From: Sipunculus nudus
Taxonomy: Eukaryota > Annelida > Sipuncula > Golfingiida > Sipunculidae
Reading direction: 5' to 3'
NCBI GenBank assembly: GCA_026874595.1
Contig: CM049308.1
Location: 47,933,327-47,997,326 of the forward strand
Length of the DNA: 64,000 nt
Position 1 is the first letter of the stretch. Each line of letters begins with the position of its first letter. Positions 1-11,500 of this stretch are shown here, piece by piece. The translations under genes were made by a program, and so were the position numbers. The notes under the pieces were generated by a model, which was given only the letters and a program-made list of their open reading frames with translations, did not search any database and was not told the origin of the DNA.

Positions 1-557
1 ATGTTTACACTTTTTAGGATAATGCCTGGATTCAAATTATATTCCTATGATGTGTATTAAGTCAGATGTTGTTGAAAAATTATGGATCTGCTTCAGAAAA
101 AGAAAAAGATTAAAAGGCTTAAAGCCCTTTACATGATCTGAATATATGAAGTCCAAGGGACTCAGAGAATAAATAGTATTAAATTACGATTAACTAAACA
201 ACAGTGGTCTTTTCCCCAAATATGAGATCAAATAACAATGATATCTGACGCCTGACTGGTGAATGATTAAATATTAAAATCCAAAGCATGCATTTTAGTA
301 ATCATTTTCATTATTTTCATTTACTATATAATACAATAAAGAACAAGTGCATTGTAATTTTGTAAATATGGGGGTTAAGAGTGGGGGGTCAGGGGGTTGG
401 GGGTAGTCCATTTTATACCAATTACAGGAAATTGCATGAATACAACTGAACTGTACCATATATTTTGTTTACCTCAAAAAATCTAAGCAATGAGGTTTAC
501 TCATGTGCTGTCAATCACCTTTTAAGAATTTGGTATAGAGGCCTGAGGCTTGCTTAC
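1..557. other. KIZ intron sequence at the left edge
   Basis: AT-rich sequence with a short G-rich stretch (about 369-406). It is the intron downstream of exon 6. I see no gene or recognisable element. Confidence 0.5.
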
Positions 558-756
558 CAGGCTGTTATGACATCTTCAATAGGGGTAACACCATCAGAAA
601 CAGTGGCAGGAGTTATAGGTGACCTCTGACCTGTGACACTGCTGACCCCTGCTGGTGCCTCTGGCACAGATCTTGTAGGTGACTGATCTTGCCTACCGCT
701 AGGTAAGCTGATTTCACTAAACTCATCATCATAATCTGGAATCATTGTCCCCTCAG
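558..756 (-). CDS. KIZ: KIZ exon 6 (complete copy of the duplicated exon)
   Basis: 199 nt with acceptor CTGTTTCAG before 756 and consensus donor GTAAGC after 558. It enters with two bases that complete the codon begun by exon 5 (G|CT, Ala) and leaves in phase 2. It encodes EGTMIPDYDDEFSEISLPSG, then a Ser/Pro/Thr-rich stretch with RSPITPATVSDGVTP, ending IEDVITA plus TG of the next codon. The DYDDEFSE acidic patch is the most structured-looking part. A truncated, nearly identical copy lies at 1734-1889. The next exon is beyond the window edge. Confidence 0.72.
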
Positions 757-1733
757 CTGAAACAGTACAAGCACAAATTACTCATTCAAGTAGTGCCACA
801 GCTCTACTATCAGCCCAGGGTATGGTTTTGTTAGGTCCACAGGTTTATCCATAAACTTGTTCCAGTAAGTTGTTGCAGCAAGCTATGTTAGGCCCAAACC
901 TCTACAGTCAACATTGATTATTCAGTTGGTATATCTGGTCATACACTTGTTTCTGTTTTCCTGTCAACTTAATGGCAACAATTCCATGTCTCTGTCTCAA
1001 ATAAAGTACGGTTTACTGTATGTTCAATGTTTTACTAATGTTCAATATTTTTACAAACCTGTTTGACAGTAACAGCATGATTTGCTTTCAGTTACATACA
1101 AGTTCTCTGCACATCATTCATAAGAAATAAAGCTGGACTTTGAATGATACTGAGTGATGACTGTGGTGTTGTATGTTGGCATAAAACTTTGTAGTCTTGC
1201 AAACTAGGAGGGAATATATACTTCTTGAACATTGCAATGTATTACCTCAAGTTGTAGGCTACAGCAAATTTAAGCCTAATATTACAGGGCTTTCTGACAT
1301 GAAACTAATTATTTTATTACTGAACAAATTGTCTTCAAAGTATAATTTATTTTTAAAATAATACATCTACCTAATACTTATTAGTATTTCATTTTGTGAC
1401 AATTTTAAGCTTACCAGATAAAGCTGTATTTGCATGCAAAGATATGAGGTCAACTAAAAGTTGATCAGTTTGAAAGATTCATTAGTCGATGCCTTCCACT
1501 ATTTTAGAACAAAATCCAACTAAAGCCCCTGGTGCTATTGCGCTAACAAACAAATGATGTCCAAAGTCTAATGTGACTTGACCTTGAAAGCATGTGCAAA
1601 ATTGGTACTAATACACAAAAAATTTATGAAAAATGCACGGAGTGGTCCAATTATGATGAATTATAGAGGAGCCAATAGATTTGCATAATGACCTAATTTT
1701 AGAAAACTATGTGGAATCAGAATGCTGCAATAC
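601..1733. repeat. 1133-bp tandem duplication, unit 1
   Basis: It matches 1734-2866 at a constant offset of 1133 with no indel. I could find two substitutions by eye (999 A against 2132 C; 1148 T against 2281 C), so identity is about 99.8 percent. The unit starts inside KIZ exon 6 and ends in the intron. Breakpoints show at most one base of shared sequence, so the duplication did not arise by recombination between long repeats. Confidence 0.95.
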
Positions 1734-1889
1734 CAGTGGCAGGAGTTATAGGTGACCTCTGACCTGTGACACTGCTGACCCCTGCTGGTGCCTCTGGCAC
1801 AGATCTTGTAGGTGACTGATCTTGCCTACCGCTAGGTAAGCTGATTTCACTAAACTCATCATCATAATCTGGAATCATTGTCCCCTCAG
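1734..1889 (-). pseudogene. KIZ: Truncated tandem copy of KIZ exon 6 with a newly created donor
   Basis: This is the exon-6 copy inside the second unit of the 1133-bp duplication. The acceptor is intact (ending at 1890). The copy breaks off at 1734, 43 bases short of the original donor, but the junction itself creates GTATTG directly after ...GCCACTG. If that GT is used, the exon is 156 nt, enters after one base and leaves after one base. It could therefore splice to exon 6 at 756 in frame and add 52 residues. Whether it is used, skipped or part of an assembly artefact cannot be told from sequence. It may be a functional alternative exon rather than a pseudogene. Confidence 0.6.
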
Positions 1890-2866
1890 CTGAAACAGTA
1901 CAAGCACAAATTACTCATTCAAGTAGTGCCACAGCTCTACTATCAGCCCAGGGTATGGTTTTGTTAGGTCCACAGGTTTATCCATAAACTTGTTCCAGTA
2001 AGTTGTTGCAGCAAGCTATGTTAGGCCCAAACCTCTACAGTCAACATTGATTATTCAGTTGGTATATCTGGTCATACACTTGTTTCTGTTTTCCTGTCAA
2101 CTTAATGGCAACAATTCCATGTCTCTGTCTCCAATAAAGTACGGTTTACTGTATGTTCAATGTTTTACTAATGTTCAATATTTTTACAAACCTGTTTGAC
2201 AGTAACAGCATGATTTGCTTTCAGTTACATACAAGTTCTCTGCACATCATTCATAAGAAATAAAGCTGGACTTTGAATGACACTGAGTGATGACTGTGGT
2301 GTTGTATGTTGGCATAAAACTTTGTAGTCTTGCAAACTAGGAGGGAATATATACTTCTTGAACATTGCAATGTATTACCTCAAGTTGTAGGCTACAGCAA
2401 ATTTAAGCCTAATATTACAGGGCTTTCTGACATGAAACTAATTATTTTATTACTGAACAAATTGTCTTCAAAGTATAATTTATTTTTAAAATAATACATC
2501 TACCTAATACTTATTAGTATTTCATTTTGTGACAATTTTAAGCTTACCAGATAAAGCTGTATTTGCATGCAAAGATATGAGGTCAACTAAAAGTTGATCA
2601 GTTTGAAAGATTCATTAGTCGATGCCTTCCACTATTTTAGAACAAAATCCAACTAAAGCCCCTGGTGCTATTGCGCTAACAAACAAATGATGTCCAAAGT
2701 CTAATGTGACTTGACCTTGAAAGCATGTGCAAAATTGGTACTAATACACAAAAAATTTATGAAAAATGCACGGAGTGGTCCAATTATGATGAATTATAGA
2801 GGAGCCAATAGATTTGCATAATGACCTAATTTTAGAAAACTATGTGGAATCAGAATGCTGCAATAC
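1734..2866. repeat. 1133-bp tandem duplication, unit 2
   Basis: Second unit, continuing at 2867 into the ancestral flank. The only novel sequence is the junction at 1733/1734. The near-identity means it is very recent, still polymorphic, or a haplotype-merging assembly error. Confidence 0.95.
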
Positions 2867-3090
2867 CGATACACAAGAATATTTGACAATTTGCCAAAGA
2901 TATGCCTAAAGCCTCTTTTCCATGATTCTGAGTCACTGGTGGAATGCAAACGTGTTAATAAATTGGGCAAATATGGGTCAAGGTCAACTAAAAGTTAATT
3001 AAATTGAAAGAGTCATTAGTCGATGACTTCAAATTAACTAGAATACAGGTAGTCAACAAGCGACTACATGTATCCGCCAAAATCAGAGAA
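2867..3090. repeat. Intronic repeat family carrying GTCATTAGTCGATG
   Basis: Continues a repeat whose copies recur at about 1460-1733 (duplicated at 2593-2866), 4490-4740 and 4840-5110. Shared stretches include AACAAAATCCAAC, ACAAACAAATGATGTCCAAA and GAGTCATTAGTCGATG. Diverged; no coding potential. Confidence 0.7.
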
Positions 3091-4360
3091 GGACGGGTGA
3101 AGTGAGGCATGGATTGAGTGGCAAGGGGAAATAGAGTTACATGGGTTTCTATTAGAATGAATCTCTGCCAAATAAACATGATTGTAGGTGGCGCCACCTG
3201 TTATTTGAATGAGAAACTATCTAAGATGTATACACGTGCAAAATTTCATGCGGAAAAGTCAAACCACTGCAGAGATATGAGTGATTTTATCCCACAGCAG
3301 ACAAACAGATATACGCTGTGCAAAAATGGCTGCAGGTGGAGCCACCATTTTTGTGTATGTTATAAAGCTATCCAAGGGCTACATTTGTGTTAAGTTTTTT
3401 TTTCCTGATTGGTCAAACTTGTCCGGAGATATAAGCATTAATGTCTGCAGCGTGAACATGCATGTAGGTGGCGCCACCTGTCATAAAATCATGAAAGCTA
3501 TCCAGGATGTATACACATGCCGAATTACAGGTAATTTGGTCAAACCACTGCAGAAATATGAGTGATTTTAACCCAAGGCAGACAAACAGATGGACGCTGT
3601 GCAAAAATGGCTGCAGGTGGCGCCACCATTTTTGTGTATTTTATAAAGCTATCAAAGGGCTACATTTGTGTAAAAAAATTTTCCTGATTGGTCAAATGGT
3701 TCCCGAAATATGAGCTTGGATGTTTGCAGCGTTAACGCGAATGTAGGTGGCGCCACCTGTCATAAAATCAAGAAAGCTATGCGGGATGTATACGCATGCC
3801 AAATTTCTAGTAATTTGGTCAACCCACTGCAGAGATATGAGTGATTTTAACCTAAGGCAGACAAACAGATGGACGCTGTGCAAAAATGGCTGCAGGTGGC
3901 GCCACCATTTTTGTGTATGTTATAAAGCTATCCAAGGGCTACATTTGTGTAAAAATTTTTTCCTGATTGGTCAAATGGTTCCCGAAATTTGAGCTTGGAT
4001 GTTTGCAGCGTTAACGCGAATGTAGGTGGCGCCACCTGTCATAAAATCAAGAAAGCTAACTAGGATGTATACGCAGGCCAAATGTTAGGTGAATTAGTCA
4101 AACCACTGCAGAGATATGAGTGATTTTAACCCAAGGCAGACAAACAGATTGACACTGTGCAAACATGGTTGCAGGTGGCGCCACCTTTTTTTATGTATGT
4201 TATAAAGCTATCCTAGGGCTACATTTGTGTAAAATTTTTTTCCTGATCGGTCAAACGGTTCCCGAGATATGTGGGTTTATGTGTGGAAACAGACGCACAA
4301 ACTGACGCGGGGCAGAGAGGAAAGGTCAGAGGTCAAGGTCACTATGTTAGGCACCAGTTC
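3091..4360. repeat. Tandem array, unit about 280 bp, with GGTGGCGCCACC palindromes
   Basis: The anchor ATGAGTGATTTT occurs at 3277, 3558, 3837 and 4117, giving spacings of 281, 279 and 280 bp. Each unit holds two copies of the palindrome AGGTGGCGCCACC(T/A), for example at 3186, 3466, 3615, 3745, 3894, 4024 and 4173. Short ORFs here are by-products of the repeat. The block is closely related to 13640-14750. Confidence 0.9.
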
Positions 4361-4489
4361 ACATGTGACCCAATAATCTGTTTAAGTTTCGGAAAAATCC
4401 AACCAGTAGTCTCAGAGGAGTTCTCCGGAAACGAACGCCGCGGCGGCGGAACCCGGTCAAAAAAATATTACCCGTTTTGGCGGATACAA

Positions 4490-5150
4490 TTAAAACAAAA
4501 TCCTATCAAAACCCTTGATGCTATCATGCTAACAAACAAATGATGTCCAAAGTCTACTGTGACTTGACCTTTAAAGCATGTGTCAAGGTCATGAGCAAAA
4601 TGGGTACTATTATGCGGACTGATGAATAATGCATAGTTTGGTCCAATTCTGATGAATAATACAGGAGCCAATAGCATTCATATAAGCATTCTGTCTGACC
4701 CTAGTTTTATGGCTAAACTATACAGAGTGACCATATTTTAAAAAAATGTGGGATTAGTATGATGCAATACTGATATGCAAAAATATTTTAGAGTAAGCCT
4801 AAGATACGGCTAAAACCACTTTTTTATGATATTTAGTCACTGGTGAAAATCCTGAAGTGCTAATAAATTGCAAAAATATATCAAGGTCAACCAAAATTTA
4901 TCAGTTTGAGAGAGTCATTAGTCGATGCCTTCCACTAAATTGGAACAAAATTCAATCAAAACCCTTGGTGCTATTGTGCTAAGAAATAAATGATGCCCAA
5001 AGTCTACTGTCACTTGAACTTCAGAGCATAAGTCAAGGTCACAGAACCAGGAAAAAATCGCCAGCATGTAGGAGATATAAGCATTTTAAAAGTGTGGAGG
5101 CGCAAGCAGACACGGACGCCCACACTGTTAAACAATAAGCTCCCCGCGGG
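4490..5150. repeat. Two diverged copies of the intronic repeat family
   Basis: Copies at about 4490-4740 and 4840-5110 of the unit described at 2867-3090. Ends near a GC-rich CTCCCCGCGGGGGCAC motif at about 5139. Confidence 0.7.
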
Positions 5151-5220
5151 GGCACTTGAATATACATTTTTTTTTTTCAGAGCAGTTTATTCTAAGAAAC
5201 TAGATGTGTCGGAACGACAC

Positions 5221-7829
5221 GAATGCCCCCGCCTTGGGCAAATTAGAAACATTTGTTAAATTTTGTAAAATTTTTTAAGTTCAGGAGGTGTTGTATGGTC
5301 AAAAGTAGGTCAACAAGGGCAAAATGCAAACTCAATCTGTAAAGGGTCATTATCAAGCAACACACCAAAAATCAGGACAGTATATGCAGGCATTGTGAAA
5401 AAAAGTCCATATATGTGCATTTATCATGAAAATTTCTGTCTTTCATGAAATTTTCTATGTTCAGGATCTGTCATATGGTGAAAAATAGGTTAACTGGGAC
5501 GAAACGCGAACTCGATCTGTAAGTGGTCATTATGGGCCCACAGACCAAACATTAGGCCAGTATCTGTAAGCATTGCATTGCAAAACTAGAATATTAGCAA
5601 AAGTTGATTATCATTTATAAATTTCAATTGGAGAGGTATATACCATGTTTCATAACAATCCACCAAATGCTTCCTGAGAAATAAGCTCCTAAGTTTTTTA
5701 CTATACTAAGCTCTGTAACCTTGAAAAGTACCGGTAGGTCAAGATCACCCATCTTTGAACTTGACCAAGATTTTGTAAATATAATGCAAACAGCACTGAA
5801 GAAATGAAGTTCCTGTGTTGAATACCTTTGGAGATATCCTGCACTAAAGGCCAAAATTGAAAAAATCCGATAAAATTTCATTAAAAAATCAGAAATTGCA
5901 GGTGGTGCCACCGAAATTGTGCCGCACATACAGACCATCAGTCCCAATGATCATAGTAAGTTTTGTGAAAATCCACACAATGGTTCCTGAGATATAAACT
6001 TCTGAGTGTTTTTCTATAATCAGCTCTAAAATGTAGAAAAATGGGTCAAGGTCACCCATCTTCGAACTTGACCGAGATTTTATCGATATACATCTTGACT
6101 GATGAAATAAAATTCAAACGGTGAATCCTTTTAGAGATATCCCGCTCACAAGGTAAAAGTTAACAGGCGCGGAACGGACCGACGGACAGACACCGGACAG
6201 ACAGATGGACGGACGGACAGACGGACAGCTTTGGTGACCACAATAGCCCATCAGCCTATGAGCTGAGGGCTAAAAACGGCTGTACATTTGTATTTGTCAT
6301 GAAAATTTCTATTTTTCATGAATTTTTCTAAGTTTAGGAGACGTAAAACGGTCAAAAGTAGGTCAACCAGGACTAAACGCGAACTCGATCTGTAACTGGT
6401 CATTATCTGCCCACACACCAAAAATCAGGCCAATATCTACAGGCATTGCGAAAAAAAGTCTGTACATGTGTATTTGTCATGAAAATTTCTATTTTTCTTG
6501 AAATTTTCTAAGTTTAGGAGCCGTAAAACGGTCAAAAGTAGGTCAACCGGGACGAAACGCGAACTCGATCTGTAACTGGTCTATATCTGCCCACACTTCA
6601 AAAATCGGGCCAATATCTGCAGGCATTGCGAAAAAAAGTCTGTACATGTGTATAATTGTCATGAAAATTTCTATTTGTCATGAATTTTTCTAAGTTTAGG
6701 AGCCGTAAAACAGTCAAAAGTAGGTCAACCAGAACGAAACACGAACTTGATCTGTTACTGGTCATTATCTGCCCACACACCAAAAATCAGGCCAATATCT
6801 ACAGGCATTGCGAAAAAAAGTCCGTACATGTGTATTTGTCATGAAAATTTCTATTTTTCATGAATTTTTCTATGTTTAGGAGCTGTAAAACGGTCAAAAG
6901 TAGGTCAACCGGGACGAAACGCGAACTCGATCTGAAACTGGTCATTATCTGCCCACACACCAAAAATCAGGCCAATATCTGCAGGCATTGCGAAAAAAAG
7001 TCCGTACATGTGTATTTGTCATGAAAATTTCTATTTTTCATGAAATTTTCTAAGTTTAGGAGCCGTTAAACGGTCAAAAGTAGGTCAACCGTGACGAAAC
7101 GCGAACTCGATCTGTAACTGGTCATAATCTACCCACACACTAAAAATCAGGTCAATATCTACAGGCATTGCGAAAAAAAGTCTGTACATGTGTATTTGTC
7201 ATGAAAATTTCTATTTTTCATGAATTTTTCTTTGTTTAGGAGCCGTAAAACGGTCAAAAGTAGGTCAACCAGGACGAAACGCGAACTCGATCTGTAACTG
7301 GTCATTATCTGCCCACACACCAAAAATCAGGCCAATATCTGCAGGCATTGTGAAAAAAAGACCGTACATGTGTATTTGTCATGAAAATTTTTATTTTTCA
7401 TGAAATTTTCTAAGTTTTGGAGCCGTAAAACGGTCAAAAGTAGGTCAACCAGGACGAAACGCGAACTCGATCTGTAACTGGTCATTATCTGCCCACACAC
7501 CAAAAATCAGGCCAATATCTGCAGGCATTGTGAAAAAAAGACCGTACATGTGTATTTGTCATGAAAATTTTTATTTTTCATGAAATTTTCTAAGTTTTGG
7601 AGCCGTAAAACGGTCAAAAGTAGGTCAACCAGGACGAAACACGAACTCGATCTGTAACTGGTCATTATCTGCCCACACACCAAAAATCAGGCCAATATCT
7701 GCAGGCATTGCGAAAAAAAGTCCGTACAACTGTTTGATTTCGGAATGACGGAATGACAGAATGACGGAATGACGGAATGACGGACATGGGTAAAACTATA
7801 TGCCCCGGCCACTTTGTGGCGGGGGCATA
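5221..7829. mobile_element. Putative non-autonomous element with inverted ends and internal 180-bp repeats
   Basis: The left end holds ATGCCCCCGCC (about 5222) and the right end its exact reverse complement GGCGGGGGCAT (7819-7829). Inside are about ten units of 180 bp with the core AATCAGGCCAATATCTGCAG; from about 6421 to 7700 the period is exactly 180. Two diverged units (about 5270-5600) are separated from the rest by an unrelated dimer (5612-6265). Just inside the right end is a GGAATGAC array (about 7741-7785). No ORF encodes a transposase. The classification is an inference from the ends. Confidence 0.6.
5612..6265. repeat. Dimeric repeat with GACGGACGGACAG tail, nested in the 180-bp array
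   Basis: Two diverged halves share the pattern CCTGAGA(A/T)ATAA...GGTCAAG(A/G)TCACCCATCTT(T/C)GAACTTGACC (about 5625-5960 and 5965-6170). The end is a low-complexity run of GACGGACAGAC (about 6176-6230). A GGTGGTGCCACC variant of the palindrome lies at about 5900. The 107-codon minus ORF across it looks non-coding. Confidence 0.65.
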
Positions 7830-7859
7830 AAAAAGTGTGAGTGGTAAGTGTAAGGTTAC

Positions 7860-8547
7860 CTCCTGGGATACTGATGGGAGGCCTGGAGGGCGTGTGGTCC
7901 AGCTGAGACCTGGTCATGGTCCTATCATTATGTTCTGGTGACCCATCATTCTCCTGGTTTACAGCTGCAGGCACACTCTGCTGTTTATTTAGGTTGTCTA
8001 CCACCACATCTACATTATGACTGGCTGTCTGATGCCTGTCTGCCACCCTGATAGCAGCTGCTGTTGCAGCAGACACAGACTCTTCAAGGTGTGACTGGGT
8101 GTCTGGTGCAGTTGACAGCCAGTTGCTGGTGGGTAATGATGATACTGTCTGCAATGTGCTTCCAGCAGTGGAAGCCAGTGGCTGGACATGTCTGTCTGCT
8201 GCTGGAGGCTGCTTGTTCCCTGTATTCCTGGGAGTGGCTTGTTCTTGGGTTTGATGACTGTCAGACCTTGGGGTCTGTATGAAAGTGACTGATCGTGACT
8301 GGTGTGGTGGCCCTCCTCCAGTCTCGGGCAAGGCTGTACCTGGAGTCATGCTGACTGGACGATGCTGCTGTGGTGAGCTGGGTGCTCCTTGTCCTGCTGA
8401 CTGCTGTGACTGTCCTGAGTGAGGAGGGCACTGCTGGGCAGGATGCAGATGTGTGAAGGATGAAGGAACAGTGAAGCTGAACACAGGACCATCCTGCTGC
8501 TGCTGCTGGCGCTGCAACTGTAACTGTCTGGTGACTTCTGCTGCAGC
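7860..8547 (-). CDS. KIZ: KIZ exon 5 (large low-complexity Q/S/P/T-rich exon)
   Basis: 688 nt, entered in phase 0 and left in phase 1. The acceptor is TTCCCTTAG before 8547 and the donor GTAACC after 7860, next to an AG. The protein starts AAAEVTRQLQLQRQQQQQDG and continues for 229 codons rich in Gln, Ser, Pro, Thr and His. It has a Q5 run, a PPAADRHVQP stretch and a VDVVVDNLNK patch, and ends ISIPG. It has no stop and no recognisable domain, as expected for the disordered middle of kizuna; several SP and TP sites are possible phosphorylation sites (inference). The reading frame runs on past the donor to about 7687, but that extension enters a repeat and is unlikely to be coding. Membership of KIZ rests on phase, strand and position rather than homology. 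Confidence 0.7.
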
Positions 8548-8585
8548 CTAAGGGAATACAAGACCATCAACCACTACAGTTGTTA

Positions 8586-11500
8586 ATACAGACAGTGACA
8601 TTCAATCAATACAGCCATCAGTACAGACAGTGGCACTCAATCAATACAGCCATCAGTACAGACAGTGGCACTCAATCCATACAGCCATCAGTACAGACAG
8701 TGGCACTCAATCCATACAGCCATCAGTACAGACAGTGGCACTCAATCAATACAGCCATCAGTACAGACAGTGGCACTCAATCAATACAGCCATCAGTACA
8801 GACAGTGGCACTCAATCAATACAGCCATCAGTACAGACAGTGGCATTCAATCAATACAGCCATCAGTACAGACAGTGGCACTCAATCAATACAGCCATCA
8901 GTACAGTCAGTGGCACTCAATCAATACAGCCATCAGTACAGACAGTGGCACTCAATCAATACAGCCATAAGTATAGACAGTGGCACTCAATCAATACAGC
9001 CATCAGTACAAACAGTGGCACTCAATCCATACAGCCATCAGTACAGGCAGTGGCACTCAATCAATACAATGATCAGTACCAACATTGGCACTCAATCAAT
9101 ACAGCCATCAGTACAGCCAGTGGCACTCAATCAATACAGCCATCAGTACAGACAGTGGCACTCAATCAATACAATGATCAGTACCGACAGTGGCACTCAA
9201 TCAATACAGAAATCAGTACAGCCAGTTGCACTCAATCAATACAGCCATCAGTACAGATAGTGGCACTCAATCAATACAGCCATCAGTACAGATAGTGGCA
9301 CTCAATCAATCCAGCCATCAGTACAGATAGTGGCACTCAATCAATACAGCCATCAGTACAGACAGTGGCACTCAATCAATACAGCCATCAGTACAGATAG
9401 TGGCACTCAATCAATACAGCCATAAGTATAGACAGTGGCACTCAATCAATACAGCCATAAGTATAGACAGTGGCACTCAATCAATACAGCCATCAGTACA
9501 GATAGTGGCACTCAATCAATACAGCCATCAGTACAGATAGTGGCACTCAATCAATACAGCCATCAGTACAGACAGTGGCACTCAATCAATACAGCCATCA
9601 GTACAGACAGTGGCACTCAATCAATACAGCCATCAGTACAGACAGTGGCACTCAATCAATACAGCCATCAGTACAGACAGTGGCACTCAATCAATACAGC
9701 CATAAGTACAGACAGTGGCACTCAATCAATACAGCCATCAGTACAGATAGTGGCACTCAATCAATACAGCCATCAGTACAGACAGTGGCACTCGATCAAT
9801 ACAGCCATCAGTACAGACAGTGGCACTCAATCAATACAGCCATCAGTACAGGCAGTGGCACTCAATCAATACAATGATCAGTACCAACATTGGCACTCAA
9901 TCAATACAGCCATCAGTACAGCCAGTGGCACTCAATCAATACAACCATCAGTACAGACAGTGGCACTCAATCAATACAATGATCAGTACCGACAGTGGCA
10001 CTCAATCAATACAGAAATAATGTACAGCCAGTTGCACTCAATCAATACAGCCATCAGTACAGATAGTGGCACTCAATCAATACAGCCATCAGTACAGACA
10101 GTGGCACTTGATCAATACAATGATCAGTACCAACATTGGCACTCAATCGATACAGCCATCAGTACAGACAGTGGCACTTGATCAATACAATGATCAGTAC
10201 CAACATTGGCACTTAATCAATACAGCCATCAGTACAGAAAGTGGCACTTGATCAATACAATGATCAGTACCAACATTGGCACTCGATCAATACAGCCATC
10301 AGTACAGACAGTGGCACTTAATCAATAAAATGATCAGTACCAACATTGGCACTCAATCAATACAGCCATCAGTACAGACAGTGGCACTCAATCAATACAG
10401 TCATCAGTACAGATAGTGGCACTCAATCAATACAGCCATCAGTACAGATAGTGGCACTCAATCAATACAGCCATCAGTACAGATAGTGGCACTCAATCAA
10501 TACAATGATCAGTACCGACAGTGGCACTCAATCAATACAGCCATCAGTACAGACAGTGGCACTTGATCAATACAATGATCAGTACCGACAGTGGCACTCA
10601 ATTAATACAGAAATCAGTACAGCCAGTTGCACTCAATCAATACAGCCATCAGTACAGATAGTGGCACTCAATCAATACAGCCATCAGTACAGATAGTGGC
10701 ACTCAATCAATACAGCCATCAGTACCGACAGTGGCACTCAATCAATACAGCCATCAGTACAGCCAGTGGCACTCAATCAATACAGAAATCAGTAAAGCCA
10801 GTTGCACTCAATCAATACAGCCATCAGTACAGATAGTGGCACTCAATCAATACAGCCATCAGTACAGACAGTGGCACTTGATCAATACAATGATCAGTAC
10901 CGACAGTGGCACTCAATCAATACAGCCATCAGTACAGATAGTGGCACTCAATCAATACAGCCATCAGTACAGATAGTGGCACTCAATCAATACAATGATC
11001 AGTACCGACAGTGGCACTCAATCAATACAGCCATCAGTACAGCCAGTGGCACTCAATCAATACAGAAATCAGTAAAGCCAGTTGCACTCAATCAATACAG
11101 CCATCAGTACAGATAGTGGCACTCAATCAATACAGCCATCAGTACAGACAGTGGCACTTGATCAATACAATGATCAGTACCAACAGTGGCACTCAATCAA
11201 TACAGCCATCAGTACAGACAGTGGCACTTGATCAATACAATGATCAGTACCGACAGTGGCACTCAATCAATACAGAAATCAGTACAGCCAGTTGCACTCA
11301 ATCAATACAGCCATCAGTACAGATAGTGGCACTCAATCAATACAGCCATCAGTACAGATAGTGGCACTCAATCAATACAGCCATCAGTACAGACAGTGGC
11401 ACTTGATCAATACAATGATCAGTACCAACAGTGGCACTCAATCAATACAGAAATCAGTACAGCCAGTTGCACTCAATCAATACAGCCATCAGTACAGATA

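Noticed and set aside
3118-3992. Repeated ORFs on both strands in the 280-bp array
   Set aside because: Frames appear once per unit because the unit repeats; no family match and related copies are broken.
7687-7859. Extension of KIZ exon 5 reading frame to 7687
   Set aside because: A good donor lies at 7859 and the extension runs into the end of a repetitive element.
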